Below are positions 25,866 to 34,068 of a stretch of DNA of 64,000 nucleotides, in pieces. Both the position numbers and the translations under genes were made by a program. The DNA lies in contig NZ_JAFBCL010000001.1 in NCBI RefSeq assembly GCF_016907655.1, positions 682,001 through 746,000 of the forward strand, read 5' to 3'. The stretch is from Saccharothrix algeriensis. GTDB lineage: Bacteria; Actinomycetota; Actinomycetes; Mycobacteriales; Pseudonocardiaceae. Position 1 is the stretch's first letter; each line of letters opens with the position of its first letter. The notes under the pieces are model-generated. The model worked only from the letters and a program-made list of their open reading frames with translations, had not been told where the DNA came from and did no database searches.

Positions 25866-28541
25866 TCAGGGCGTCCTGCCGGGGTCGCGCAGCCTGCGCA
25901 GGAACGGGTCCATCGGTTCGGCCGGGGCCACGCGCACGCGCGCGTCGACCGCGATCACGCGGTCGCCGGTGAGGATGAGCGGGTTGAGGTCCAGTTCGGC
26001 GACCTCGGGCAGCAGCGCGGCCAGGTGCGACACGCGGCGCAGGACGTCGCGGACGGCCGCCCCGTCGTGCTCGCGGAACACCGCGGGCGCGGCGCGGAAA
26101 CCGCGCAGCAGGTCGTCCAGGTCGGCTTCGGACAGCGGGGCCAGGGCGGCGGCGCGGTCGTCGAGCAGGTCGGTGTCGACGCCGCCCAGGCCGGTCACCA
26201 CCAGTGGCCCGAACTGCGGGTCGGTCACCACGCCGACCAGCAGTTCCCGCCCGCGCTGCGCCACGGGCTGGACGAGCACGCCGGTCAGCCGGTCGCCGAA
26301 CCGCTCGCGCAGCGCCCGGAAGCCCCGGCGCACCGTCTCCCGGTCGGCGAGGTCGAGCAGCACGCCACCGCCCTTGCTCTTGTGCAGCAGGCCCTCGGCC
26401 ACGGCCTTGAGCACCACCGGGGCGCCGAAGGAGCGCTGGGCGGCCACCGCCGCCCCCTCGTCCCGGGCCAGCACGCCGCCGAGCACGGGCAGCCCGAACG
26501 CCTTGAGCAACCGGATCACCCGGTCGGGCGGGAGCCACCCGTCCTGCCCGGCGACGGCCGCGCGGGCCCCGGCCAGGTCGACGCCGGGCAGCGCGACGGG
26601 CTCGGGGGCGGGGCGGCGCAGCCACCGGCCGCGCTCGGCCAGCGCGGCCAGCACGGCGGCGGCCCGCGCAGGGTCGGCGTAGCGGGCGATGCCGTCCGCG
26701 CCCAGCGACACCGACCCGTCCTGGTCGGCGCTCACCGCGAGCACGGGCTTGGCGGTGCGGTGCACCCCGGCCGCCGGGTCGCCCACCGCCGTGGGCACGG
26801 TGACCGCGATGACCGCGTCCACGGCGGGGTCGGCCGCGAGCAGGTCCAGGCAGCGGGCGAACGTGCCCGCGTCGACCGCGGCCGTGGTGTCCACGGGGTT
26901 GCGGCAGCTCGCGGTGCCCGGCAGCAGTGCCCGCAACGCCTCGGTGGTGGCCGGGCCCGGCTCGGCGACCGACAGGCCGTGGCGGGCGCACGCGTCGGCG
27001 GCCAGCACCCCGAGGCCGCCCGCGTTGCCGAGCACGGCGACGTCGCGCCCGGCGGGCAGCGGCGTGGCGTGCAGCGCGGCCAGCACCTCCACCAGGTCGC
27101 CGACGCCGTCCACGGCGGTCACGCCGGCCTGGCGGAACAGCGCGTCGCGCGTGACGGCCGGGGTGGCGGTGGCGGCGGTGTGGGAGGCGGCGGCGCGCCG
27201 GCCGGCCTCGCTGCTCGCGGCGCGGATGGCCAGCACGGGCTTGCGGCGGGCGACGCGGCGGGCCAGGCGGGAGAACTTGCGGGGGTTGCCGAACGACTCC
27301 AGGTACAGCACCACGGCGCGGGTGCGGTCGTCGCGCTCCCACCACAGCAGCAGGTCGTTGCCGCTCACGTCGTACTTGTCGCCGGTCGACACCAGCTCGG
27401 TGACGCCCAGCCCCAGCGCGCGCAGCCGTTCCACCACGGCGATCGCGACACCACCGGACTGGGTGACCACGCCGATGTCGCCCGCGACGAGGGGGCCGGC
27501 CATGAACGTGGCGTTCATCGGCACGTCGGCGCCGGACACGCCGACGCAGTTGGGGCCGACCAGGCGCATGTCGTGCCGGCGCACGACGTCCAGCAGCCGG
27601 TCGGGATCCACGCCCGAGGTGATGACGACCAGGGCTTTCACGCCGCGCCGGCCGCAGTCCTCGGCGATCGTCGGCACCGCCTCGGCGGGGACGCACACGA
27701 CCGCGAGTTCGGGCGCCAGGGGGAGATCGGCCACCGAGCCGTAGGAGGTGACGCCGTGCACCCGGTCGGCGTGGGGGTTGACCGCGTACAGCGCGCCCGG
27801 GTAGCCGCCGGAGACGAGGTTGCGCAGCACGGCGTTGCCGACCGAGGACCGCTTGCGCCCCGCGCCCACCACCACGACCGACGACGGCTCGAGCACGGCG
27901 CGCAGGCTCGCCACGTCGGCGGTCAGCTCGCGGTCGGCCACGGCTTCCAGGTAGCGCTCGTCGGGTTCCAGGCCGAGGTCGATCCGCACCTCGCCGCTGT
28001 CCGCCGTGGACGTCCACACCAGACCGAGGCCGGCGAACACCCGCAGCATCCTGGCGTTGGCGGTGAGCACGTCGGCGTGGAAGCGCCGGACGCCGCGCGA
28101 GCGGGCCAGTGAGACCAGGTGTTCCAGCATCAGCGTGCCGACACCGCGGGACTGCCGGTCGTGCGAGACGACCAGCGCGACCTCGGCGGTGTCGCCGTCG
28201 AGCAGCACGTAGCTCGCCGCGCCGACCAGCACCCCGGCGGCGAAGGCGCCGATGACGACGTGGCGCGGCTCGTCGGGCGAGGTGAGGCGGGCGACGAACT
28301 CGTCGAGCTGCCGGGGCGAAGCGCTGAAGAAGCGCAGGTAGCGGTCGTCCGGTGGCAGGCCGCGGTGCAGCGCGAGCAGGGCGTCGGCGTCCGCCGGCCC
28401 CAGCTCCCGCAGGGCCACCACGGACCCGTCGGCCAGCAGTGCCCGGACGGCGAGGCTCGTGGTCGCGACAGCGGCCCGGGGGGCGGGGGCGGGCTCCTCC
28501 ACGGGAGAGCCGTCCACATCCAGCACGACCCTGTCGTCCAT
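25866..28541 (-). CDS. GNAT acetyltransferase / acyl-CoA synthetase (NDP-forming) fusion
   Basis: 891 residues. N-terminal GNAT domain (about 30-200) with the acetyl-CoA loop SRGVGTLMLEHL; CoA-binding domain (GAGRKRSSVGNAVLRNLVSG); succinyl-CoA-ligase-like domains (VVTQSGGVAIAVVERLRALG, NPVDTTAAV); and a C-terminal ATP-grasp part (VLKAVAEGLLHKSKGGGVLL, ELDLNPLIL). This layout resembles the actinobacterial Pat-type protein lysine acetyltransferases. Unlike classic Pat enzymes, the SHT segment still carries the His that is phosphorylated in active ADP-forming acetyl-CoA synthetases, so it could also make acetate and ATP. Co-directional with the USP upstream. Confidence 0.88.
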   Translation of the reverse strand: MDDRVVLDVDGSPVEEPAPAPRAAVATTSLAVRALLADGSVVALRELGPADADALLALHRGLPPDDRYLRFFSASPRQLDEFVARLTSPDEPRHVVIGAFAAGVLVGAASYVLLDGDTAEVALVVSHDRQSRGVGTLMLEHLVSLARSRGVRRFHADVLTANARMLRVFAGLGLVWTSTADSGEVRIDLGLEPDERYLEAVADRELTADVASLRAVLEPSSVVVVGAGRKRSSVGNAVLRNLVSGGYPGALYAVNPHADRVHGVTSYGSVADLPLAPELAVVCVPAEAVPTIAEDCGRRGVKALVVITSGVDPDRLLDVVRRHDMRLVGPNCVGVSGADVPMNATFMAGPLVAGDIGVVTQSGGVAIAVVERLRALGLGVTELVSTGDKYDVSGNDLLLWWERDDRTRAVVLYLESFGNPRKFSRLARRVARRKPVLAIRAASSEAGRRAAASHTAATATPAVTRDALFRQAGVTAVDGVGDLVEVLAALHATPLPAGRDVAVLGNAGGLGVLAADACARHGLSVAEPGPATTEALRALLPGTASCRNPVDTTAAVDAGTFARCLDLLAADPAVDAVIAVTVPTAVGDPAAGVHRTAKPVLAVSADQDGSVSLGADGIARYADPARAAAVLAALAERGRWLRRPAPEPVALPGVDLAGARAAVAGQDGWLPPDRVIRLLKAFGLPVLGGVLARDEGAAVAAQRSFGAPVVLKAVAEGLLHKSKGGGVLLDLADRETVRRGFRALRERFGDRLTGVLVQPVAQRGRELLVGVVTDPQFGPLVVTGLGGVDTDLLDDRAAALAPLSEADLDDLLRGFRAAPAVFREHDGAAVRDVLRRVSHLAALLPEVAELDLNPLILTGDRVIAVDARVRVAPAEPMDPFLRRLRDPGRTP

Positions 28542-28609
28542 CCTCTCCTCCTCGGTGCTCGGCTCCCGGGCGGCGAACCGGGGTCAGGCGCCGCGGCCCC
28601 GCGAGCCCG

Positions 28610-29485
28610 TCAGGCCCCTGCCGCGTCCGGTCGGACGACGGCCAGCGGGCACGGGGCGTGGCGGACCAGGGCCTGGCTGGTCGAGCCCAACAGCATCCCG
28701 GTGAAACCACCGCGGCCGTGGCTGCCCACGACCAGCAACCGGGCCCGCTCCGCCAGGGCGAGCAGCGCCCGCACCGGGCGGTCGTGGACGACCGCGCGGT
28801 GGACCCGCACGTCCGGGTACTTCTCCTGCCTGCCCGCGAGGCGCTCGGCCAGCACGCGCAACTGCTCCTGCTCCACCTCGGCCCAGTCGACGGTGAAACG
28901 GGAGTGGTATGCGCTGTCGACCAGGAAGTCGTTCCAGGCGATGACCGCCGTGAGCGGGGCTCCCCGCAGGGACGCCTCCTCGAACGCGAAGTCGATCGCC
29001 TCCTCGCTCGCGGGCGAGCCGTCCACACCGACCACGACCGGGCCGTCCCCGACGCCTTCGGCGCGGACCACCACCACGGGGCAGGCGCCGTGCGCGGAGA
29101 CCGCGACGGCCACGGAGCCCACCAGCAGGCCGGTGAACCCGCCCAGACCCCGCGAGCCCAGGACCACCTGCCGGGCCTCGCGCGACGCGGCGACGAGGGC
29201 GGCGGCGGGGTGGTCGACGACCACGGCGGTCTCGACCCGCACGTCGGGGACCGCGGCACGCGCGGCGACCGCGGCGTCCTGCACCCACTGCCGGCCCTGC
29301 TGCTCGAACGCCTGCCGCACCTCCGGCCCGTTCACGACCAACTCGGGGTAGCCGGTGGGGGGCAGCAGGTAGGCGTGCACGAGCCGGAGCGGCACGCGGT
29401 GCCGGGCGGCTTCCCGGGCGGCCCACCCGGTGGCGGCCAACGCCGACGCCGAGCCGTCCACACCGACCACGATCGGGGCACTCAT
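28610..29485 (-). CDS. Tandem-domain universal stress protein
   Basis: 291 residues from an ATG with GGAGGAA ahead. Both domains begin IVVGVDGSASALAATGWAA / VVVGVDGSPASEEAIDFAF and both have complete ATP motifs (GSRGLGGFTGLLVGS and GSHGRGGFTGMLLGS). It resembles the Rv2623-type tandem USPs of DosR regulons, which bind ATP and slow growth. The GNAT/synthetase fusion follows after 68 bp and is probably co-transcribed. GGTCCTTGGTCCTCGACC at 29591-29608 may be its control box. Confidence 0.92.
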   Translation of the reverse strand: MSAPIVVGVDGSASALAATGWAAREAARHRVPLRLVHAYLLPPTGYPELVVNGPEVRQAFEQQGRQWVQDAAVAARAAVPDVRVETAVVVDHPAAALVAASREARQVVLGSRGLGGFTGLLVGSVAVAVSAHGACPVVVVRAEGVGDGPVVVGVDGSPASEEAIDFAFEEASLRGAPLTAVIAWNDFLVDSAYHSRFTVDWAEVEQEQLRVLAERLAGRQEKYPDVRVHRAVVHDRPVRALLALAERARLLVVGSHGRGGFTGMLLGSTSQALVRHAPCPLAVVRPDAAGA

Positions 29486-29684
29486 CACGAATTCCTCCCG
29501 CACTGGACGTCGGCCACCGCACCACCGGCGGCGCGGGGCTCCCCGCCCTTCCCGACCCCGACGTTAACCAGGCGCCCCGGTTCGGGCAGCGGTCCTTGGT
29601 CCTCGACCGGCAGGGTCCCAAGGCCGTCGGGTCCCGCCCCTGCTCGTCCGGGACCTCGACCGGCGGCGCCCGCCACCCGCCGAC

Positions 29685-29698
29685 GGCCGGAAGTCCCG
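29685..29698 (+). promoter_or_regulatory. DosR-type box before the DUF6544 gene
   Basis: GGCCGGAAGTCCCG, the reverse of CGGGACTTCCGGCC, lies 71-84 bp before the ATG at 29769. It differs from the box at 38631 (GGCCGAAAGTCCCC) at only two places. Confidence 0.5.
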
Positions 29699-29768
29699 GC
29701 CCGGCCGGTACCTCCGACCCTGCCGGGGACCGGCCCGGCCCCGCAACGCTCGGCGGCGGAGGTCCACC

Positions 29769-30497
29769 ATGCAGCGCACCGAGGTCCAGCCCGATCCCGT
29801 CACCGCCGAGGACATCGCCCACCTGCCCGAGCCGGCACAGCGCTACCTGCGGTTCACGCGCGTGCCCGGCCACCCGGCCGACCTGTCGTTCCACGCGACC
29901 GTGCCCGGTTTCTTCCGCCTGCGCCCCGACCGGAACTGGCTGAGGTGCACCAGCGAGCAGCACAACGACGCCGTGCACCTCAGCCGCGACTTCCGGATGC
30001 ACCTGGCACTGGCCCACCTGGTCCCCGTGCGGGCCACCGACATCTACTCCCACGGGCACGGCCGGATGCGCGCCACCGCCCTGGGCCTGTTCACCCTCGC
30101 GCAGGGGCAGGGCCCGGAGTTCGACCTGGGCGAGCTGGTCACCTTCCTCGACGACGCCGTGCTGCTGGCCCCGTCCATGCTGCTGCGCCTGCCCGTCGAG
30201 TGGACGGCCGTCGACGAGCACCGCTTCGACCTGTCCCTCACCGACCGGGGCAACGCCGTCACCGCCCGCGTCACCGTCGACGACCGGGGCGCGCCCCGCG
30301 AGGTCACGACCCGGGACCGCTGGGCCGCCCTGCCGACGGGACTGCGCAGGACCCGCTGGTCGACCCCGGTCGACGGCTGGTGCCTGGTCGCCGGCCGGAT
30401 GCGCCCGCGCCGCGCGTGCGCCGTCTGGCACCTGCCCGACGGACCGTTCACCTACGCCCAGTTCGACTTCGTCAACGCCGACATCACCTACGGGTGA
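29769..30497 (+). CDS. DUF6544-like protein
   Basis: 242 residues, no signal peptide or membrane span. Recognisable parts are DIAHLPEPAQRYLRFTRVPG, FFRLRPDRNWLRCTSEQHN, RMRATALGLFTLAQGQGPEF and WSTPVDGWCLVAGRMRPRR. This matches the DUF6544 pattern, a family without known function. The divergent neighbour is a USP gene. A dormancy-type box sits 70-85 bp upstream, which places it in the candidate regulon. Confidence 0.75.
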   Translation: MQRTEVQPDPVTAEDIAHLPEPAQRYLRFTRVPGHPADLSFHATVPGFFRLRPDRNWLRCTSEQHNDAVHLSRDFRMHLALAHLVPVRATDIYSHGHGRMRATALGLFTLAQGQGPEFDLGELVTFLDDAVLLAPSMLLRLPVEWTAVDEHRFDLSLTDRGNAVTARVTVDDRGAPREVTTRDRWAALPTGLRRTRWSTPVDGWCLVAGRMRPRRACAVWHLPDGPFTYAQFDFVNADITYG

Positions 30498-30630
30498 ACC
30501 GGTTCCGATCCCGTGCCCGGGCTGCCGGAGCCGACCCCCGGACCGACTCGTCCGCGAAGCAGCCGCGCCAACGGTCGACGGGCAGGGCGGGTGGAGGCGA
30601 TGCAGCGTGCCCTTGGGCCCCGCGAGCAGG

Positions 30631-30645
30631 CGACCGAAGTCCCTG
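30631..30645 (+). promoter_or_regulatory. DosR-type box before a USP gene
   Basis: CGACCGAAGTCCCTG, whose reverse strand reads CAGGGACTTCGGTCG. It lies 55-66 bp before the ATG at 30698. Confidence 0.5.
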
Positions 30646-30697
30646 CCGGCGCGAACCGGTACCGGCGCAGGCTGTGGACGGAGGAGAGGAGAGCGTG

Positions 30698-31129
30698 ATG
30701 ATCCTGGTAGGCGTGGACGGCTCGCCGGCGAGCCGCAAGGCGTTGCGGTGGGCACTGGAACAAGCGGTGCGCACCGGCGACACCGTCGAGGCGACGATGG
30801 CGTGGTCCCGCGAACCGGAATTCGTTCCGGCGGTGTCCTTGGGCGTGCACCCGCACGCGGACTCGCCCGCACGCCGGCACCCGGCGCGGGAGCTGCACTC
30901 CATCGTGGAACAGGTCCGCGCGACCGTGCCCGGCGCGCCGGACGTCGCGGAGGTCACCATCACCGGCGATGCGGGCACCGCGCTCACGCGGGCATCGCGC
31001 CAGGCGGACCTGCTGGTCGTCGGCTCGTGCGGTCACAGCCCGCTCGCCGAGGTGTTCCTCGGCAGCGTCGCCGCCGACTGCGTCCGCCACACCGCCTGCC
31101 CGATCGTGGTCGTGCCGCCCGAAGCGTGA
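30698..31129 (+). CDS. Single-domain universal stress protein
   Basis: 143 residues. It opens MILVGVDGSPASRKALRWAL and has a complete ATP motif (GSCGHSPLAEVFLGS) followed by RHTACPIVVVPPEA. The start is the ATG at 30698 with GGAGAGGAG ahead (GTG at 30695 is also in frame). It lies in a run of dormancy genes with its own upstream box. Single-domain USPs of this kind dimerise and bind ATP. Confidence 0.9.
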   Translation: MILVGVDGSPASRKALRWALEQAVRTGDTVEATMAWSREPEFVPAVSLGVHPHADSPARRHPARELHSIVEQVRATVPGAPDVAEVTITGDAGTALTRASRQADLLVVGSCGHSPLAEVFLGSVAADCVRHTACPIVVVPPEA

Positions 31130-31161
31130 AACCGGGCCGCCGGCGGGTCGCGACCGCGCCC

Positions 31162-31174
31162 GGCCGAAGTGACC
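31162..31174 (+). promoter_or_regulatory. Weak DosR-type box before a USP gene
   Basis: GGCCGAAGTGACC, similar to GGCCGAAAGTCCC, lies 67-79 bp before the ATG at 31241. The match is imperfect (GTGACC for GTCCC). Confidence 0.35.
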
Positions 31175-31240
31175 GACAGCGGGACGGGTGGACCGGGTTC
31201 ACCCTGTCCCCGAGGCACCCGGACGAAGGAGGCAGCGAGC

Positions 31241-31699
31241 ATGGGCAGGACGAAGAAGATCGTCGTCGGGGTGGATGCCTCGCCGGCGAGTGCCGACGCG
31301 CTGGAGTGGGCCGTGCGGCACGCCGGAGACGGCACCGTGCAGGCCGTGGCGGTGTGCCGGATGCACCCGGACGTCTGCGGCGACGGGAACGCCTTCCACA
31401 CCGCGCACCGCAGGGTGCTGCGCACCGCCGTGGAGAAGCTGGACCCGGCCGAGCGCGCGCGGGTCGAGCAGGTCGTCGTGGACGGCGAACCGGGCCCCGC
31501 GCTGGTGGACCTGGCGCGGGACGCCGACACCCTGGTGCTGGGCGGCCACGAGTACCACCGGACGGACGTGGCCGTGGTCGGCTCGGTCGTCGCCTACTGC
31601 GTGCGACACGCGCCCTGCCCGGTCGTGGTGGTGCCGGTCGGGGCGGGCGGCGAGGGCGCCGACGCCCGCCTGCACGGGGCCGCACGGGAGTTCCGGTGA
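31241..31699 (+). CDS. Single-domain USP-like protein with altered ATP motif
   Basis: 152 residues from an ATG with AAGGAGG ahead. It opens KKIVVGVDASPASADALEWA and ends YCVRHAPCPVVVVPVGAG, a USP fold. The nucleotide loop reads GGHEYHRTDVAVVGS, with E in place of the second conserved glycine, so ATP binding is doubtful. It follows another USP on the same strand after 111 bp and may have arisen by duplication. Confidence 0.85.
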   Translation: MGRTKKIVVGVDASPASADALEWAVRHAGDGTVQAVAVCRMHPDVCGDGNAFHTAHRRVLRTAVEKLDPAERARVEQVVVDGEPGPALVDLARDADTLVLGGHEYHRTDVAVVGSVVAYCVRHAPCPVVVVPVGAGGEGADARLHGAAREFR

Positions 31700-32175
31700 C
31701 CCGCTCGCCGTGGGCGACGCGTCGTTCGCGCCGACCGTCGACCTCGGCCGTGCGGCCACCGAAGTCCAGGTGTGCCCACGAGGAGCCGAGGAGGTGCCCC
31801 GCGCGGCCTCCGATCCTGTGCCGTGGAACCGACCGGCCGCACCCGGCGGCGGCCGGAGACCGGGTCCGGGCGGGCCGCACCAGGGTCGCGCGGTCAGGCC
31901 GACTCCCGCCAACCGGGCTCGACCGCGGCCCACTCGGCCTCCCGGCGGCGGCGCTGCGCGCACTGCGACCCGGCACGCCTCAGCGTCGTCCCGCGCGGGA
32001 GCCGCGCCCAGGGCCCTCGGTCGTCCGGGTGGTCCCCGGTGGTCGGGGACCTCCGGCTCTGCAAGCGGTGTCGCCGGTGGTGCGACCGTCGGAGGTGGAC
32101 CCGAGCGCGGGGGCGCGCAACCGACGCGCACACCCGTCCGATCGCTCCGGAACCGTCCGAGGAAGGGGAACCGCC
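31700..32175. other. Gene-free interval, 476 bp
   Basis: No intact gene is supported. It contains two short matches to the dormancy box core, CACCGAAGTCC near 31759 and GGGGACCTCCGG near 32045, the second about 130 bp before the next gene. On the minus strand, QCAQRRRREAEWAAVEPGWR at 31900-31970 looks protein-like but has no supporting context. Confidence 0.35.
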
Positions 32176-32682
32176 GTGAAGGACCGACAGGACACCTACA
32201 GCGCCCACGACACCGACCCCGCCAAGCGCTTCGAGCTGGAGCTGCCGGCGGACGACGGGCAGGAGCCGGCGCGCCGGTACTCCCCCGGCCTGCTGTGGGC
32301 GGGCGGCGCCGCGACCGCGCTGGTGGCCGGCCTCGTCGCCGTGGTCGGCACCCTGGTCGCGCGTGGGCTGCTCGACCTGGCCGTGCTCGCCCCGAAGGGC
32401 GAAGGGGCCTGGGGCGGGGCGGACGCGCTGACCTACACCCTGGTCGCCGCGGGCTGCGCGTTCGCGGCCACCGGCCTGTTGCAGCTGATGCTGGCCACGA
32501 CGCCCGACGCGGTCCACTTCTTCACCTGGATCGTGCTGCTGTTCGCCGCGATCACGGCGGTCCTGCCGCTCAGCCTGGACGCCGACACGGGCAGCCGCGT
32601 GGCCACCGCCGTGCTCAACGCCCTGATCGGCATCGCGATCGCGGTGTCGCTGCGCGACGTGGCGCGCCGGTGCCGGTCATGA
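32176..32682 (+). CDS. Four-helix membrane protein, DUF6069-like
   Basis: 168 residues from a GTG with GGAAGGGGA ahead. A charged 35-residue N-terminus is followed by four membrane helices (LLWAGGAATALVAGLVAVVG, YTLVAAGCAFAATGLLQLML, FFTWIVLLFAAITAVLPLSL, TAVLNALIGIAIAVSLRDVA). This is the pattern of DUF6069 proteins, which have no known function. The last 6 nt overlap the tail of the convergent PLDc_N-like gene. Confidence 0.7.
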   Translation: MKDRQDTYSAHDTDPAKRFELELPADDGQEPARRYSPGLLWAGGAATALVAGLVAVVGTLVARGLLDLAVLAPKGEGAWGGADALTYTLVAAGCAFAATGLLQLMLATTPDAVHFFTWIVLLFAAITAVLPLSLDADTGSRVATAVLNALIGIAIAVSLRDVARRCRS

Positions 32683-32901
32683 GCGCACGGCCCGCTTGCG
32701 ACCCCAGCGGAAGTAGGCCGCCGGGCCGATGAAGTTGACCCCGATGACCAGCGCCCACAGCCCCTTCGACCCGTTCACCGCGGTCGCGGGGCGGTGGGCG
32801 AGATCCGTCCACGCCGCGGCGGCCAAGCCGACCTGAGCGGCGACGAGCACCGCGAGGGTCCGTTTCCGCGCTCGGGTCAGTTCGCTCCACTTCTTCCTCA
32901 T
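32677..32901 (-). CDS. PLDc_N-type small membrane protein
   Basis: 74 residues with two helices: LAVLVAAQVGLAAAAWTDLA and SKGLWALVIGVNFIGPAAYF, ending RWGRKRAVRS. The W-LVI..N..GP..YF..GR pattern is that of the PLD-nuclease N-terminal family of short actinobacterial membrane proteins. Its function is not known. It is divergent from the HPF-like gene across a 109-bp interval with two dormancy boxes. Confidence 0.75.
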   Translation of the reverse strand: MRKKWSELTRARKRTLAVLVAAQVGLAAAAWTDLAHRPATAVNGSKGLWALVIGVNFIGPAAYFRWGRKRAVRS

Positions 32902-32938
32902 GGCGACGATTCTGCGCGCAATCGCCCCGGTCCGGTCA

Positions 32939-32972
32939 GGGACCGAAGGTCCGGTGAACCGGGACCTAGGAC
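32939..32972. promoter_or_regulatory. Two DosR-type boxes between divergent genes
   Basis: GGGACCGAAGGTCC (32939-32952) is a near-perfect inverted repeat and GGGACCTAGGAC (32961-32972) is a second copy. The HPF-like gene starts at 33011 and the PLDc_N-like gene at 32901, so one pair could serve both. Confidence 0.55.
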
Positions 32973-33010
32973 ACTGCCTCCCGGCCCGGGGGCGGGCGAG
33001 GCTTCAGGGC

Positions 33011-33307
33011 ATGAGCCGAGTGCACGAGATCATGGACATCAGCACCGACCTGGCGGCCGGCGTGCCCTTCGGGGCCGCCGAGTACGCGCGGGCCAAGGTC
33101 GCCGCCGTCGGGAAGTACGCGCCCGCCGACGTCCCCTACGCGAAGGTGCGCTTCACCACCGACGGCCCCCGCCTGGTCGTCGCCCACGCGACGCTGGACG
33201 TGAACGGCACGCCGGTCAACGCCGAGGCGAGCGCGCCGACCTACCAGGAGGCCGTGGACCTGCTGCACGACCGGTTGCAGCACCAGCTCGCAGAACTGGG
33301 TCGTTGA
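33011..33307 (+). CDS. Short ribosome-hibernation (HPF/RaiA-like) protein
   Basis: 98 residues: EYARAKVAAVGKYAPADVPY, VRFTTDGPRLVVAHATLDVN, GTPVNAEASAPTYQEAVDLL and HDRLQHQL. This is the HPF/RaiA N-terminal fold seen in actinobacterial sigma-54-modulation-like proteins. DosR regulons of mycobacteria include an HPF homologue that stabilises 70S or 100S ribosomes in hypoxia. The protein is shorter than full HPF and lacks a dimerisation domain. The box pair just upstream supports regulon membership. Confidence 0.72.
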   Translation: MSRVHEIMDISTDLAAGVPFGAAEYARAKVAAVGKYAPADVPYAKVRFTTDGPRLVVAHATLDVNGTPVNAEASAPTYQEAVDLLHDRLQHQLAELGR

Positions 33308-33317
33308 GGAGGGCGGG

Positions 33318-33476
33318 GTGACGACACGGGTCGGGACCAACTTCCCGCTTGGCGGCGTGGAAGGTCTCCACGACCTCGGCCACCGAGACCTCGCCGATCA
33401 CCTCGACGGTCGGCGCACCGACGTGCCGGAGACCGTGGACCTCCTGCACGGCCGGCTCGCGAAACCGGACCGTTGA
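33318..33476 (+). CDS. Possible 52-residue gene or partial HPF duplicate
   Basis: A GTG frame directly after the HPF-like gene. Its end, DVPETVDLLHGRLAKPDR, resembles the end of that gene (YQEAVDLLHDRLQHQLAELG), suggesting a decayed partial duplication. The rest (GGVEGLHDLGHRDLADHLDG) is not recognised. The GAGGAGGG site overlaps the preceding stop. Confidence 0.3.
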   Translation: MTTRVGTNFPLGGVEGLHDLGHRDLADHLDGRRTDVPETVDLLHGRLAKPDR

Positions 33477-33494
33477 ACGCCTGAGGAGGCGGAC

Positions 33495-33938
33495 ATGACG
33501 AGCACGACGACCCGACCGGAGCACGAGACGACGACGCGGCTCGGTCACCTCGTCGCCGCACTGGTCGACACCGCCCTGCTGTGGGTGGTCAACGTCCGGC
33601 CGGGGTGGCGCTCCGTGCCGTTCCTGACCGCGGAGGCCGGTCAGGTCGTGGTGCTGGTGGACATCGCCCTGGCCGTCGGCGTGGTGGTCAACCTGGTGTG
33701 CCTGGCCCGACCCCAACGCCTGGTCCGCCTCCTCGGGGACGTCCTCACCACGGCGTTCGCGCTGGTCGTCCTGTGGCGGGCGCGGGGCGTCTTCCCGTTC
33801 CGCTTCGACGACCCCGCCGTCGACTGGGCGGGAGTCCTGAGGGTCGCGTTGCCCGTGACGGGCGTCCTCGTCCTGGTCGCCTTCCTGGTTCAGGTGGTCA
33901 AGCTGGTGCGGGCGTTGACGATGCCCTCGGGCACGTAG
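33495..33938 (+). CDS. Small membrane protein of unknown function
   Basis: 147 residues with four hydrophobic spans (LVAALVDTALLWVVNV, VVLVDIALAVGVVVNLVCLA, VLTTAFALVVLWRARGVFPF, VLRVALPVTGVLVLVAFLVQ). TGAGGAGGCGG precedes the ATG. I do not recognise a named family. It is one of several small membrane proteins of the island and may follow the HPF-like gene in one transcript. Confidence 0.65.
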   Translation: MTSTTTRPEHETTTRLGHLVAALVDTALLWVVNVRPGWRSVPFLTAEAGQVVVLVDIALAVGVVVNLVCLARPQRLVRLLGDVLTTAFALVVLWRARGVFPFRFDDPAVDWAGVLRVALPVTGVLVLVAFLVQVVKLVRALTMPSGT

Positions 33939-34068
33939 CCCGCAGACCTCCCGGCGTCCCGGTGCGGCGGCGGGATCGCGCAGGCGCGAACGACCGCCGC
34001 TCCGGCGGCTGCGGTCCCGGAGCGGGATGTCAGACGAAGTTCTTTGTGGAACAACGAAAGGAGTCGTC

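Noticed and set aside
24004..29259. 1751-residue open frame on the minus strand
   Set aside because: It crosses three well-supported genes in another frame and is almost only Arg, Pro, Ala and Gly.
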